A stretch of DNA of 64,000 nt from positions 124,001 through 188,000 of the forward strand of contig NZ_JTKH01000024.1 in the NCBI RefSeq assembly GCF_000827885.1, in the 5' to 3' direction. A program made the position numbers and the translations under genes. Shown here one piece after another: positions 25,664 to 35,148 of the stretch (positions are counted from its first letter, which is position 1; each line of letters starts with the position of its first letter). Origin of the DNA: Vibrio renipiscarius. GTDB taxonomy: Bacteria > Pseudomonadota > Gammaproteobacteria > Enterobacterales > Vibrionaceae. The notes below the pieces were generated by a model. It had not been told where the DNA came from. It made no database searches and saw only the letters and a program-made list of their open reading frames with translations.

Positions 25664-27046
25664 CTATTTCAAGTGTCCGATTTCTTCCGCTATCAGGGAA
25701 AGTATCTTATTGAGAATTTCGTTTTTATTTTGCGCATACAAAATATTATCGCGACCTACGCAACTATCTAGCGCCTCGTTCGTTTGGCCTTGCCTATAAT
25801 CGAAGCCAATCAAGTATAAGGTCGCATCCGTCTCATTTTCGGAGAGTTCCGTTTTGATCTGCTCACATAACTTGGCGTTTTTGACCAGCTTTTCGCCAAT
25901 GGTTGCATAACTGTCTTTACCATTTCGACTCATCGGCCCTTTCTCGCCAATAGGTGTGTGGCTAGGGGTATCGACGCCATCGGATAAAATCACTAACAAT
26001 TTCTTTTTATTCGTGCCTTCTTTGAGTATTTTGTACGCCTCAATTAATCCTAAATAAGAAGCCGTCCCCCCTTTTGGGCTAAATCTATTGATGCGTGCCG
26101 TAAAACTCTCTTCCTCCGACCCTGCCGTAAACATATTCTTGGTGAGTGGAATACTGTAAAAGTTAGCGCCTCTTGAACTAGTTTGATCAACCGCACATGT
26201 ATTATCCGCGGCATAAGCATTATTTTTCATCTCGTTGATGGTTTTTGAATATCTGACACCGCTTTTATTGTTAAAAGATAAATGCTCTACATTACCGATG
26301 CCATTTATAATCGTATTGTTCTTATCGCATCTCTCATCGCCCGTTTTTCGTCGCGCATAATGATTATAAGGGGCAACACCTATCATATTTGTTTTATTGG
26401 GTATTTTAAGATCATTAAATTTATCCAACTCATTTGCGACGCTGTTAATAATATCCAATAGATCTTGATATTTACGTTTTTGACCACCGTACCAACCATC
26501 ATACATCGAGCCCGAAAAATCCGCGGCCAGTACCACATCAATCGAGTGACTTTGATATTTTCTCGCGATACTTGTTCCACTCACTTCTAATTGTTCACCA
26601 AAACCCACAATCGCATCATTACCCGGAAACCAAGTGTCGTATTTTAGCGATGCTTGAATATCGTATTGAAAAAATCGATGTCCTTCGGGTGTGCAGTCGG
26701 CGATCTGCTCACAACTTTTCCTCGTTATTTTTAACCGAGAGAAATCAGAAGGTGAATTGATATTCTCATTAGGAAAATAAGCAGAAATAAAATCGGTCGC
26801 AATGGTTTGATTTACAGCGCTGCCAGCATCATTGCCAGCATCAGACTCGTTTGGATCCGCATGAGCAGAAATGGCGAGCGCAGCAGCCTCTGTTGCATCT
26901 TGCATGCGAGCCTTCTGTTGAAGGGCTCTCGCCCCGTCACTTCCCAGCATAAAGACACCAAACAAGACAGGGACGATCATCACAAATAAAATGGAAGCGT
27001 GACCTCGTTGATTACGCGACCTTGTCATACTCACCATCGTGCTCAT
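25664..27046 (-). CDS. tadG: TadG-like pilus protein with von Willebrand factor A domain
   Basis: The 460 residues start with the TadE/G-type N-terminus: basic RNQRGHASILF, then a single membrane helix (LFVMIVPVLFGVFMLGSDG) and the helix QKARMQDATEAAALAIS. A VWA domain follows, with a MIDAS-like site DFSGSM around residue 177 and a later ILSDGVDTPS. Such pseudopilin-like proteins are thought to sit at the pilus tip or in the periplasm and mediate adhesion. Its start overlaps the tadF stop by four bases (ATGA), which shows translational coupling. An internal Met at 27037 is a possible alternative start. Confidence 0.85.
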   Translation of the reverse strand: MSTMVSMTRSRNQRGHASILFVMIVPVLFGVFMLGSDGARALQQKARMQDATEAAALAISAHADPNESDAGNDAGSAVNQTIATDFISAYFPNENINSPSDFSRLKITRKSCEQIADCTPEGHRFFQYDIQASLKYDTWFPGNDAIVGFGEQLEVSGTSIARKYQSHSIDVVLAADFSGSMYDGWYGGQKRKYQDLLDIINSVANELDKFNDLKIPNKTNMIGVAPYNHYARRKTGDERCDKNNTIINGIGNVEHLSFNNKSGVRYSKTINEMKNNAYAADNTCAVDQTSSRGANFYSIPLTKNMFTAGSEEESFTARINRFSPKGGTASYLGLIEAYKILKEGTNKKKLLVILSDGVDTPSHTPIGEKGPMSRNGKDSYATIGEKLVKNAKLCEQIKTELSENETDATLYLIGFDYRQGQTNEALDSCVGRDNILYAQNKNEILNKILSLIAEEIGHLK

Positions 27047-27603
27047 CTCCCAATGATTACCGCGTCAGATTGAACTCGTGTGAACTCCGTTCCGAGCAAA
27101 TCACCAATCCAGTTATCCGTCTCATAACATAGCGTTACTCGATACAAGGTAGCGCGACGTCCCCATGTGGTGATTTTCGACAAATGCGTCATCTCACCTA
27201 ATGATTGCCGGGTTTGACAGCGTATTGCAGACACGACGTTATTCCCGGTGGGAAATACGCGATACGTGGGTTGCTGAACGGCATCAAACGTTACTGCTTC
27301 AACCACGTAACCAAATTGTTGGGCATCAAAACTCCCCAGAGTCCGCTTTAATGAGGATCTTGCAATATTAATGATCGTGTTAACATTCTCATCCTTTAGC
27401 TCATAGTTTTCATTATAGAGTTGCGTTCTTTCTTTGATGATATCCACCAGAGAATAAGATAAGCGATCAAGTTTTCCTTTATGCGCTAATTTAATAATGA
27501 CGTCGCCACTGAATACAAAGAGTAAACTTAGAACAACACCAATAATGGCAAATTCCACGGTAAAATTACCATGCTGTTTGATAGTTGAATTTGTCACGTT
27601 CAT
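27043..27603 (-). CDS. tadF: TadF-like minor pseudopilin
   Basis: The 186-residue protein has the pseudopilin N-terminus KQHGNFTVEFAIIGVVLSLLFVF, with a Glu at the position corresponding to Glu5 of pilins, and a periplasmic remainder. I start at ATG 27603, which has an AGGA ribosome site and lies inside the end of tadE (38-base overlap). A longer in-frame start at 27726 would add an N-terminus that is only a shadow of tadE. TadF is processed by the prepilin peptidase and is needed for Flp pilus assembly in the systems studied. Confidence 0.82.
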   Translation of the reverse strand: MNVTNSTIKQHGNFTVEFAIIGVVLSLLFVFSGDVIIKLAHKGKLDRLSYSLVDIIKERTQLYNENYELKDENVNTIINIARSSLKRTLGSFDAQQFGYVVEAVTFDAVQQPTYRVFPTGNNVVSAIRCQTRQSLGEMTHLSKITTWGRRATLYRVTLCYETDNWIGDLLGTEFTRVQSDAVIIGR

Positions 27604-28114
27604 ATTCCTGTATGACGATAACTTCACGAGAAAATAATTGATTGTCATTAATAAAATAATTGAATATGGGCGTGTAGTTGTAATTAATGCGATAAACGGC
27701 GATTGCGCTGTCTTTCGCAGTACCACACTCGCTTTCTGTCATGCCTTCATCAATAGGACAATAATCATCGCTCAACTGCTCCAAGTCGGTCGGCGTTTTT
27801 AAATACTGGATCGAAAACATGAATTTCGCAGGATCGATAAACTGCGCCCACAGCGAATCATTCTGATTGAGTGCACGACGAAATTGTTCAGAATAACTGC
27901 TGGCGCAATGACTCCCTGAGCAAGAATCGTCAACGCTGTTATCCAAGCGAGTGACACGCGTTGCTTCACCAACAGCATAATCCGATACCGCCGAGATGTA
28001 TGACATATAACTCGCCTCTACCCATGCCATACACAACCACCAAAACAGCATAAAGCCCATAACAAATTCAATGGTCGCCACGCCACATTGTGGCTTACGC
28101 TTCATTATCTTCAT
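27566..28114 (-). CDS. tadE: TadE-like minor pseudopilin
   Basis: The 182-residue protein begins MKIMKRKPQCGVATIEFVMGF. Gly before VATIEF is the expected prepilin-peptidase cleavage point, and the Glu in TIEF matches the pilin Glu5. One hydrophobic helix (FMLFWWLCMAW) is followed by a Cys-containing periplasmic domain. It lies eight bases after the tadD stop. TadE and TadF are pseudopilins co-conserved with Flp in Tad systems. Confidence 0.85.
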   Translation of the reverse strand: MKIMKRKPQCGVATIEFVMGFMLFWWLCMAWVEASYMSYISAVSDYAVGEATRVTRLDNSVDDSCSGSHCASSYSEQFRRALNQNDSLWAQFIDPAKFMFSIQYLKTPTDLEQLSDDYCPIDEGMTESECGTAKDSAIAVYRINYNYTPIFNYFINDNQLFSREVIVIQEYERDKFNYQTAW

Positions 28115-28121
28115 CGGCTAT

Positions 28122-28946
28122 TTATCCTCCCAACTTGGCTACTTTCTCAGAAGGCTGAGGGATATCGTCGCTGTGAATCTGTGCTTCCTCTGAATGCTTA
28201 AGAGGTAAAATAGCGCTCTCTCTTAAGGCTTGATAAATCTGTTCTGATTGTGCATCAGTCAAACTCGGTTCAAGCTGATCAAATACAAACTCGCGCTGAC
28301 CATTCTTCGCCATGATGAGCATTAAATTCGCTCGTAGTTGAGCATCAACCTGCTCCTCGGGCAATATGACTGCTAAGCGCTGCAATGCCGAACGATGGTC
28401 ACCTTCCAACATGTCTAACAAAGCAAGGTTATTCTTAACTTTCACGTCATCGTAAAATTGACGTCTCGCCGATTCAAACATGGCTCTTGCTTTGTCTAGC
28501 TGGCCTTGTTCTGCGTATATGATTCCGAGTAAATTCGCGACTTCCCCGCTCTTTCGCTCTTTCTTTACGGTCTCTAACAGCAATGCCTCTGCTTGCGGGT
28601 AATTTCCCATATCCATATGGGCCTTACTCGCCACAATGTCACTTTCAACAGTCGTGTCATGCTTATTCAGCAAGGGTTGAATGGTAAACAATGCCGATTC
28701 TGGATCGAAATTCGCTAAATAGGTGAGCGCGAGCTTTTGACGAAACACCGTGGATTCATTCACTTTGAGCTGATCTTTATAAAACTCAATCAGCCCCGTA
28801 GGATTATTTGCCGCTTGGAGTACTTTTTCTTGGGTTTCGGCATTTAATTCTGTGATCGTTGTTTTCGGCATTGATTGAGATGGCACGCATCCTTGCATCA
28901 ATGCTAATAAGATAAAATAACTTAAATACTTCAATTGATTAGCCAC
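28122..28946 (-). CDS. tadD: TadD-like TPR lipoprotein
   Basis: The 274-residue protein has a lipoprotein signal (FILLALMQGC, Cys20) followed by tetratricopeptide repeats (for example AEALLLETVKKERKSGEVAN, then LGIIYAEQGQLDKARAMFES). TadD is the pilotin-like or assembly lipoprotein of Tad systems. Its start overlaps the tadC stop by eight bases. The C-terminal tail (HSEEAQIHSDDIPQPSEK) is polar and probably disordered. Confidence 0.87.
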   Translation of the reverse strand: MANQLKYLSYFILLALMQGCVPSQSMPKTTITELNAETQEKVLQAANNPTGLIEFYKDQLKVNESTVFRQKLALTYLANFDPESALFTIQPLLNKHDTTVESDIVASKAHMDMGNYPQAEALLLETVKKERKSGEVANLLGIIYAEQGQLDKARAMFESARRQFYDDVKVKNNLALLDMLEGDHRSALQRLAVILPEEQVDAQLRANLMLIMAKNGQREFVFDQLEPSLTDAQSEQIYQALRESAILPLKHSEEAQIHSDDIPQPSEKVAKLGG

Positions 28947-29814
28947 CTGACATCATCCTCATTACACCTGGCGCCGCGATCAAAATGACGATCGGCACCA
29001 TAATAAATAAAATAAGTGGTATAGACATTTTCGCCGCAAGCTGGCCAATTTTTTCCTCTATATTCAGCATCGTCACTTTACGAATATCCGCAGATAACGT
29101 GGTCAATGTGGAATAGATAGAAGAACCATATTGCAAACTTTGCTTTAGCGTCATGACAAAACTGCGCATTTCCGACGTGGGAATATGTACATATAACTCA
29201 TCTAATGCTTTATCTAATCCGACAATATGAGCGCGTTCATTGGTTCTTTCTAATAAACGAGCCAATTTGGCATCAAAGCCTTTCATTTCTTTGGCCAAAT
29301 ACCCCATTGATGATTCAATCGTCATCCCTGTTTGAACACACACAGCAAGTAAATCAATCAGATAAGGTAGCTGTCTTGTCATGTCTGAGCGGTATTTCTT
29401 CACACGCGCATCCATCACGGCATCAGGCACAATCAAAATGACGATGATCCAAAAGGCGATAACCGCAATCCTTATCGTCAGCTCCAACGTCGCATGTGTC
29501 GCCATCGCAATGACGACACCGCCTATGAAAAGCACAGCAAACTTGAGCGGCAAATACAGATAAGCGTATTTAAACGAATAAACACCCGCATCATTCAACT
29601 TCTGCGTGACTTCAGCTTGGTTCTTTGTCAATGAATTGGGTATAACCGTATCCAACCAATCAAGCAGTTTTTCCGGATGATTCTGATCTTTCCCTTTTTT
29701 TATTAGGTACTTATTTAAGTATTTGGTTTTTTTTTCTCGTCGTAGTGACACGAAGAGTAAAACGAAGCCAAATAAAACAAGGCACATTGCCGCAGCTGAA
29801 GAATCAAAACTCAT
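28939..29814 (-). CDS. tadC: TadC inner-membrane platform protein
   Basis: The 291-residue GspF-family membrane protein has hydrophobic segments at the N-terminus (AMCLVLFGFVLLFVSL), in the middle (around LKFAVLFIGGVVIAMA and IAVIAFWIIVILIVPDAVM) and at the C-terminus (PLILFIMVPIVILIAAPGVM). The conserved cytoplasmic part contains LPYLIDLLAVCVQTGMTIESS. With TadB it forms the assembly platform driven by the TadA ATPase. It overlaps tadB by four bases. Confidence 0.9.
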   Translation of the reverse strand: MSFDSSAAAMCLVLFGFVLLFVSLRREKKTKYLNKYLIKKGKDQNHPEKLLDWLDTVIPNSLTKNQAEVTQKLNDAGVYSFKYAYLYLPLKFAVLFIGGVVIAMATHATLELTIRIAVIAFWIIVILIVPDAVMDARVKKYRSDMTRQLPYLIDLLAVCVQTGMTIESSMGYLAKEMKGFDAKLARLLERTNERAHIVGLDKALDELYVHIPTSEMRSFVMTLKQSLQYGSSIYSTLTTLSADIRKVTMLNIEEKIGQLAAKMSIPLILFIMVPIVILIAAPGVMRMMSGG

Positions 29815-30734
29815 GCTTCAACCCCTTTCATTAGTCTCCATACGATTAACATCCCAATACATTCACTGATAATGACGTAATACAGAATGTACCGTCCGCT
29901 AGGATTGAACATGACATATTCATAGTTTTCAGGACTTAGGTACTGCAATATAAAAAGGAAAATAAACGGTATTACACCGACTATTTTTGCAGAGGCTCGA
30001 GCTTCTGACGTAAGCGCGTACTTTTTCTTATCGACAGTTCGAGCATCAAACATCAATCGATTAAGGCGTGTCATTACCTCTTTGAGTTGCCCGCCTCGCT
30101 GCATATTGGCGCGCATCGTAATAATGAAGAAATAGAATGCTGGAAATGGAAAGCGTTTGCAGGCTTTGCGAAACACGGCATCCGGTGATTCGCCCATTTG
30201 CAAGCGTTCACCCATCAGCTTAAATTCTTTCCCGACCTCACCATTGAGCGTTTTCCCTACATAAACGATAGCGTGAGTTAAACTCTCACCGGAACTTACG
30301 GCGCTAGTCAGCATATTCAACGCATCAGGAAATTCACTATCAAACGCTTTGCGCTCGCGCTTTTGCAACCACACATAGCCAAGATACAAACCAAAGATCT
30401 CAACGATAACAATCACAATCCATAACGCTGTTCGCACAAAGTTATTGTTGAGATACATCGCGAGCAAACCCAAGAGAGCGACAAATACGACCAGTTTTAC
30501 AATGGCTCCAGCTCCAATTTGACGACGGACATTGTTTACGACTCGTTGCATTTTTTGTCGAAAAGTCTCATCCGACAATGCATTCAAGTTTATGGCCTTG
30601 CCTTCTTGCAACACATCCAAACTCGACTTTGAGGCTGTATGGGCCCCTAAGTATTGCTTGATTGTTTTTTTATAGTTGGGTTTCGCAACATACAGCAGCA
30701 ACAAGCCACCGAAGATCAAGCTAAGCCATGCCAT
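29811..30734 (-). CDS. tadB: TadB inner-membrane platform protein
   Basis: The 307-residue GspF-family protein has N-terminal, central (KLVVFVALLGLLAMYL and ALWIVIVIVEIFGLYLGYV) and C-terminal membrane segments. The cytoplasmic motif is FPDALNMLTSAVSSGESLTHA, typical of TadB. I prefer ATG 30734, which has GGGA eight bases upstream. A GTG at 30740 would overlap the tadA stop and is possible. TadB partners TadC as the platform of the pilus machine. Confidence 0.9.
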   Translation of the reverse strand: MAWLSLIFGGLLLLYVAKPNYKKTIKQYLGAHTASKSSLDVLQEGKAINLNALSDETFRQKMQRVVNNVRRQIGAGAIVKLVVFVALLGLLAMYLNNNFVRTALWIVIVIVEIFGLYLGYVWLQKRERKAFDSEFPDALNMLTSAVSSGESLTHAIVYVGKTLNGEVGKEFKLMGERLQMGESPDAVFRKACKRFPFPAFYFFIITMRANMQRGGQLKEVMTRLNRLMFDARTVDKKKYALTSEARASAKIVGVIPFIFLFILQYLSPENYEYVMFNPSGRYILYYVIISECIGMLIVWRLMKGVEA

Positions 30735-30736
30735 AA

Positions 30737-32023
30737 TCACGTTCCCGACTGTCCAAATATTGAATTCAAATTCGCTTCCAGCCCAAAGAAACGCGCTTTT
30801 TCCACTAGAACAGAGCGCTTTATCAAGCCTGTCGTGGTAAAGTTGCCTTGAATTTTACTCGCGCCTTCTTGCACGGTAGCGGGCTCGAAACGGAAGATCT
30901 CCTCCATCACGACGTTGTCCCCCTCTAAACCGACAACTTCAGAAATACTCATGACTTTTCGTGAACCATCATGCAAACGGCTTATCTGAATAACCAGATC
31001 AACGGCGCTCACTATCGTGCGGCGTATCGCTTCCAAAGGTAAGTTGTTGTTTGCCATCATCACCATCGCTTCTACACGAGCCAGCGCATCACGCGGTGTA
31101 TTCGCATGTAAGGTGGACATGGATCCATCATGCCCGGTGTTCATCGCTTGCAGCATTTCAAATGCTTCTCCCCCGCGACACTCACCAACAATAATGCGAT
31201 CAGGTCGCATACGAAGAGAATTGATCACTAAGTCACGCTGATGAATCGCGCCAGTCCCTTCAATCCCAGAGGTGCGCGTTTCCAATCGAACAACATGTGG
31301 CTGGAACAATTTGAGCTCCGCGGCATCTTCAATGGTGACAACGCGCTCTTTCTCCGAAATAAATTGAGACAACGCGTTAAGCATGGTGGTTTTACCCGAC
31401 CCCGTGCCGCCGGAAATGAGAATGTTCAGACGACAGCGTGCCACGATCATAAGAACCTTCGCCATCTCAGGACTCATTGCACCAAAGCCGACCAGCTGCT
31501 CAAGGTCGATCGTCTGTTTTTTAAACTTACGGATCGAAATTGAAGTACCGTCCAGCGCGATTGGTGGAATAACGATGTTGACTCGGCTTCCGTCTTGTAA
31601 GCGTGCATCACACGTTGGAGAAGAGTCATCGACCCGACGACCCACTCGAGCCGCGATTCGCTTTGCGATTTGCAGTAACTGGTCTTCATCGATGAAGGTG
31701 ACAGGTGACTTCTCAACCAAGCCGTTTCGCTCAATGAAAACGTTATTGTGACCATTAATCATAACGTCGGAGATAGTGTCATCGTCCATCAAAGACTGCA
31801 GAGGGCCAAGGCCAAGTAACTCATCAATCAGACTTTTTACATATTCACGTCTTACAACCGCTGCAACCGAATAATCTTGACGCTCAATCAAGACGTCAAT
31901 CGCAGTGGTGATTTGATCGGTCAGTTGTTCTCTCGTTAATGTACCGACAACATCGGCTTCCAGCGCGTCATAAATCTGCTGGCGCAAGGAGATAAAAAGA
32001 TTTCGAGACTGATGCTGAACCAT
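30737..32023 (-). CDS. tadA: TadA/CpaF secretion ATPase
   Basis: The 428-residue type II/IV secretion ATPase powers Flp pilus assembly. Visible motifs are the N-terminal LLGLGPLQSLMDDDTISDVMING, Walker A (ISGGTGSGKTTML), the Asp box/Walker B region (RPDRIIVGECRGGEAFEML) and the His box (GHDGSMSTLHANTPRDAL). It is cytoplasmic and hexameric in known family members. It lies nine bases after tadZ and just before tadB. Confidence 0.95.
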   Translation of the reverse strand: MVQHQSRNLFISLRQQIYDALEADVVGTLTREQLTDQITTAIDVLIERQDYSVAAVVRREYVKSLIDELLGLGPLQSLMDDDTISDVMINGHNNVFIERNGLVEKSPVTFIDEDQLLQIAKRIAARVGRRVDDSSPTCDARLQDGSRVNIVIPPIALDGTSISIRKFKKQTIDLEQLVGFGAMSPEMAKVLMIVARCRLNILISGGTGSGKTTMLNALSQFISEKERVVTIEDAAELKLFQPHVVRLETRTSGIEGTGAIHQRDLVINSLRMRPDRIIVGECRGGEAFEMLQAMNTGHDGSMSTLHANTPRDALARVEAMVMMANNNLPLEAIRRTIVSAVDLVIQISRLHDGSRKVMSISEVVGLEGDNVVMEEIFRFEPATVQEGASKIQGNFTTTGLIKRSVLVEKARFFGLEANLNSIFGQSGT

Positions 32024-32032
32024 AATTTACCC

Positions 32033-33274
32033 CTAAGCAGAACGCTTTCGTAATAACCAGTCTGCAATACTAGTTTTTTTCGGAGTCAGGCTTTCACCGA
32101 GAATCATGGCGATCAACTGCAAAATAGGACGCGCGACAGGTAAACGAGAGCTAAATAATGAACCGCCGTCTAAGACATGCTTTAACATCGTCAACTCAAA
32201 TGGGATCTCGACATCAACTTTTCGCTCTAAGAAATCTTCTATTTCACGTCGAGAAATTGGGGCCGCTTTGGCTGGTTGGGTATGATTGAGCACAATAATC
32301 TGGCGAGTGTTTGGGCTCTCTTTCTCCAACCTTGTTATGACCATTTTTAATTGGCGTAAGCTGGAAATCATGGGGGTAAAAACCAATACCATGGTATCCA
32401 CATTATCAACCAAATATTGATAGTCTATATTGGTCTGGGCGCTCTTAGACATATCTTCAACAATGAAGTTATATTGATCTTTTAGCAGATACTCTAACGC
32501 ACGTGTATATTCCTTAAGCTCATGCACTGGGTGTATATCTGAGCCCACAGACAGCAGTGACAATAAGTCGTCCACTTTACGCGTCATGCTCATTGCATAC
32601 GTGGTATCCAGATCCGTCCCCACATTAGAAATCGCTGCTGCTTTTTTCTCGAACCCTTCCAGCTTAAGTAAAATATCAAGATTGCCGGCGTAGTAATCAT
32701 GATCAACCAACAAACATTTTGAGTGGTGTTTTTTTGCCAAACCTAGAACAATTTCTGACGCAATCAGTGATGTCCCAACGCCACCTTTGCATCCCCATAC
32801 CGCAATATTTTTGGCCTCACGTTTTTTACCCAAACCTTGCTCTCGCGAACGGTTATCACCGACGTTTTTGGTAAATTCGATCAGCTCCTCTTTGGTAACA
32901 GGCCAAAATAGATAGTAAAACCCCATTTCTTTTAAGTTTCGAATGGTTGATATCGCATCTTCTTGACCAATCACGATCACCGACGCGCTGTTAGGCAGCA
33001 AATGACTGATGCGGCGCATGTCTTCAGCGACATTGTCCGAATGATTCAATTCAACCAAAGCCATCTCAACATTGGATTCACGCACATGAGATTGAATATC
33101 GTCATCACTATTGGAAACGAAACTTGGCAAGGGAATGCCTTCAAACCGAAACGCGCCTTCGATTAACTCGCGACAGGCTTTTGTTTGGGTAAACGCCACG
33201 CAGGAGAAACGAAGGTGCTCTTTTGTCTTTGCTTTTGTCTCGATTTTATTTAGAGACTCTAGAATGTCTAACAT
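32033..33274 (-). CDS. tadZ: TadZ/CpaE pilus-localising ParA-like protein
   Basis: The 413-residue protein has an N-terminal receiver-like domain (residues ~20-135, without the full phospho-acceptor set). A ParA/MinD-type ATPase domain follows, with deviant Walker A KGGVGTSLIASEIVLGL around residue 170, LLVDHDYYAGNLD, and NFIVEDMSKS. TadZ proteins mark the pole or site where the Tad machine assembles. GGGAGG eight bases before the ATG supports the start. Confidence 0.9.
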   Translation of the reverse strand: MLDILESLNKIETKAKTKEHLRFSCVAFTQTKACRELIEGAFRFEGIPLPSFVSNSDDDIQSHVRESNVEMALVELNHSDNVAEDMRRISHLLPNSASVIVIGQEDAISTIRNLKEMGFYYLFWPVTKEELIEFTKNVGDNRSREQGLGKKREAKNIAVWGCKGGVGTSLIASEIVLGLAKKHHSKCLLVDHDYYAGNLDILLKLEGFEKKAAAISNVGTDLDTTYAMSMTRKVDDLLSLLSVGSDIHPVHELKEYTRALEYLLKDQYNFIVEDMSKSAQTNIDYQYLVDNVDTMVLVFTPMISSLRQLKMVITRLEKESPNTRQIIVLNHTQPAKAAPISRREIEDFLERKVDVEIPFELTMLKHVLDGGSLFSSRLPVARPILQLIAMILGESLTPKKTSIADWLLRKRSA

Positions 33275-33287
33275 TGACTACCTCCCG

Positions 33288-33791
33288 TTAATCTTGGGGT
33301 TGTTTCGATTGACTGAGTGCATCTTGTGGCTCAGCCATTGCCTGCCATAGATTGCCGTTAACCGCGCATCCGATGGGTGCTTGGTGGTAGTTTGTGATGC
33401 GCTTTGGCTGACAAAGTGGTGTGACGGATTTATAAGTTAGCAACTCTACACGTAAATCAAAGGGACCAAGATCATAGGCTTGCTTAAGCGAAACGTTATC
33501 TTGTTCAGCACCGTCCGCCATTAAACGATTACGCCAACGTTCAGCGGTTTTCTTTCCTGCTGCATTCGCATATGAAAAAGTCAAACCTTGCGTTAATAGT
33601 GATTGCTGATGCTCACGCTTAAATTCTTGCCATTCAAGCTCTGCCGCCGCTTTACTGCTTCTATCAAGCATCAGCGACATCTCATAGCGAACAGGGTGAA
33701 TATCAACGGAAATACTCGTATTTTCCTGCGCTAATGGGGTGCACCCTAGCGTCAAAAAAATCCACACGATGAATACAGAAGTACGAATCAT
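33288..33791 (-). CDS. rcpB: RcpB/CpaD-like pilus lipoprotein
   Basis: The 167-residue lipoprotein has a signal ending LTLGC (Cys17). The C-terminal segment IGCAVNGNLWQAMAEPQDAL matches the hallmark of CpaD proteins (GCA-xx-NL-xx-M-xx-P-x-DL). These outer-membrane lipoproteins accompany the secretin. It lies between the secretin gene (four-base overlap) and tadZ. The N-terminal half is poorly conserved as far as I can judge. Confidence 0.78.
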   Translation of the reverse strand: MIRTSVFIVWIFLTLGCTPLAQENTSISVDIHPVRYEMSLMLDRSSKAAAELEWQEFKREHQQSLLTQGLTFSYANAAGKKTAERWRNRLMADGAEQDNVSLKQAYDLGPFDLRVELLTYKSVTPLCQPKRITNYHQAPIGCAVNGNLWQAMAEPQDALSQSKQPQD

Positions 33792-35131
33792 TTCTTGAAC
33801 CCTCCGGTGGTGAGAATATCTTGAGCACGCTGCTCAATAACGGGCGTATAAACGTCCGATAGACCAAAAAAGCGCGACAAATTAGAGGTTCGCAGCATCG
33901 AAGGGAGCTGTACTTGAGTTGCCTCTACCGGTTTTACGAGATTCACGGTAGCAACAATGACTAACTCCGTTTTATTGCGAGAGGTTTCGGTGTGACGAAA
34001 CAAAGCGCCCAAGATTGGAATATCACCGATATAAGGAACTTTTCTCAGCAATTCAACGTCCTCAGAACTCAGCAAACCAGCCAAAACGAAACTCTGTCCG
34101 TTGCCTAATTCAATCGTTGTTTTAGCCCGGCGGGTCTTGAGGGCGGGTAAGCTAAACAGTTCATTCGCGTATTGTGTATCCAAAGAGCTCACTTCGGGCT
34201 GCAGTGAAAGCTTAATTTTATCGTCACGCAGTACTTTGGCGACCATATCAAGACGAATACCAAATTCTTTAAATTCAACATTGGTGCCACCATCGACCAC
34301 CGTCACGACTGGTATTTCACCCCCGACCAAAAATGAGGCGCTTTCACCTGAAATGACCGAAAGATTGGGCTCAGCAAGTATTTGCCCCACTGAGTCGTCA
34401 CCCACCGCTGAAATGGTTGCAAGCAGATCGTTGGCACTAAAATCTAAGATTGGATTGACGAAAACACCCGCGGTTTGCCCTGCAGATCCATATTGAACGC
34501 CAAAGTTTTCCATAAAATTTTGCGAGACTTCAGCAATAGAGAGTTTGACATTGACTTGCTTGGTCGTGGCCACTTCGATTTGATTAACAATGCCTGCGTA
34601 CTTACGCTTAGTCATAAAATCAATAATTTCATCTTCGCCTTCGTCTTTCGTCCAAGTATGCGTTGTTTTTTCTACATTCTTTGAGAGCAACTCGCCGACT
34701 AAGTCGTTAATACCATCTTTCTCTACCGCGGTCGCAACCGTGCCGGTTAGCACAACTTGGTTACCAATATTGCTCACCGTCACTTGAGAACGAGGAAAGT
34801 GCAGTCGCACCTGCTGAATGATTTCGTCAAAACTTTGATTGATGACCAATTTACGATTAACCAATGTTTGTGCGTTTTCATCAAACACCATCAAACTGGT
34901 TGTACCCATCTTTTTACCGAAGACGACAATTTTTTTCCTGTCGATGACTTGGTAATCCGCGATTTCTGGATTGGCAACAAACACCGTATCGATGTCTTGT
35001 GCGGTAATCACGGGTTTGGCCTCCCCTTCCATCAAATAGAGCGCATTGTTGGCACTTACCGAGACGGCAAATAAACTGGAAGTAAACAGACCCAAGATCA
35101 ACAAAAATGGGTTTGAAAATACGCGTTGCAT
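33788..35131 (-). CDS. rcpA: RcpA/CpaC outer-membrane secretin
   Basis: The 447-residue protein has a signal peptide, an N-terminal pilotin/BON-type region (ANPEIADYQVIDRKKIVVFG, then VVLTGTVATAVEKDGIND) and a C-terminal secretin domain. The latter contains ILAEPNLSVISGESASFLVGGEIP and GQSFVLAGLLSSEDVELLRKVPYIGDIPILGALFR, recognisable secretin signatures in pieces. It forms the ring through which the Flp pilus leaves the cell. It ends overlapping rcpB. Confidence 0.93.
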   Translation of the reverse strand: MQRVFSNPFLLILGLFTSSLFAVSVSANNALYLMEGEAKPVITAQDIDTVFVANPEIADYQVIDRKKIVVFGKKMGTTSLMVFDENAQTLVNRKLVINQSFDEIIQQVRLHFPRSQVTVSNIGNQVVLTGTVATAVEKDGINDLVGELLSKNVEKTTHTWTKDEGEDEIIDFMTKRKYAGIVNQIEVATTKQVNVKLSIAEVSQNFMENFGVQYGSAGQTAGVFVNPILDFSANDLLATISAVGDDSVGQILAEPNLSVISGESASFLVGGEIPVVTVVDGGTNVEFKEFGIRLDMVAKVLRDDKIKLSLQPEVSSLDTQYANELFSLPALKTRRAKTTIELGNGQSFVLAGLLSSEDVELLRKVPYIGDIPILGALFRHTETSRNKTELVIVATVNLVKPVEATQVQLPSMLRTSNLSRFFGLSDVYTPVIEQRAQDILTTGGFKK

Positions 35132-35148
35132 TTTAGTAATCCTTACTA

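Noticed and set aside
31383-31751. 122-codon plus-strand ORF inside tadA
   Set aside because: It is the antisense shadow of a strongly conserved ATPase gene and has no ribosome site.
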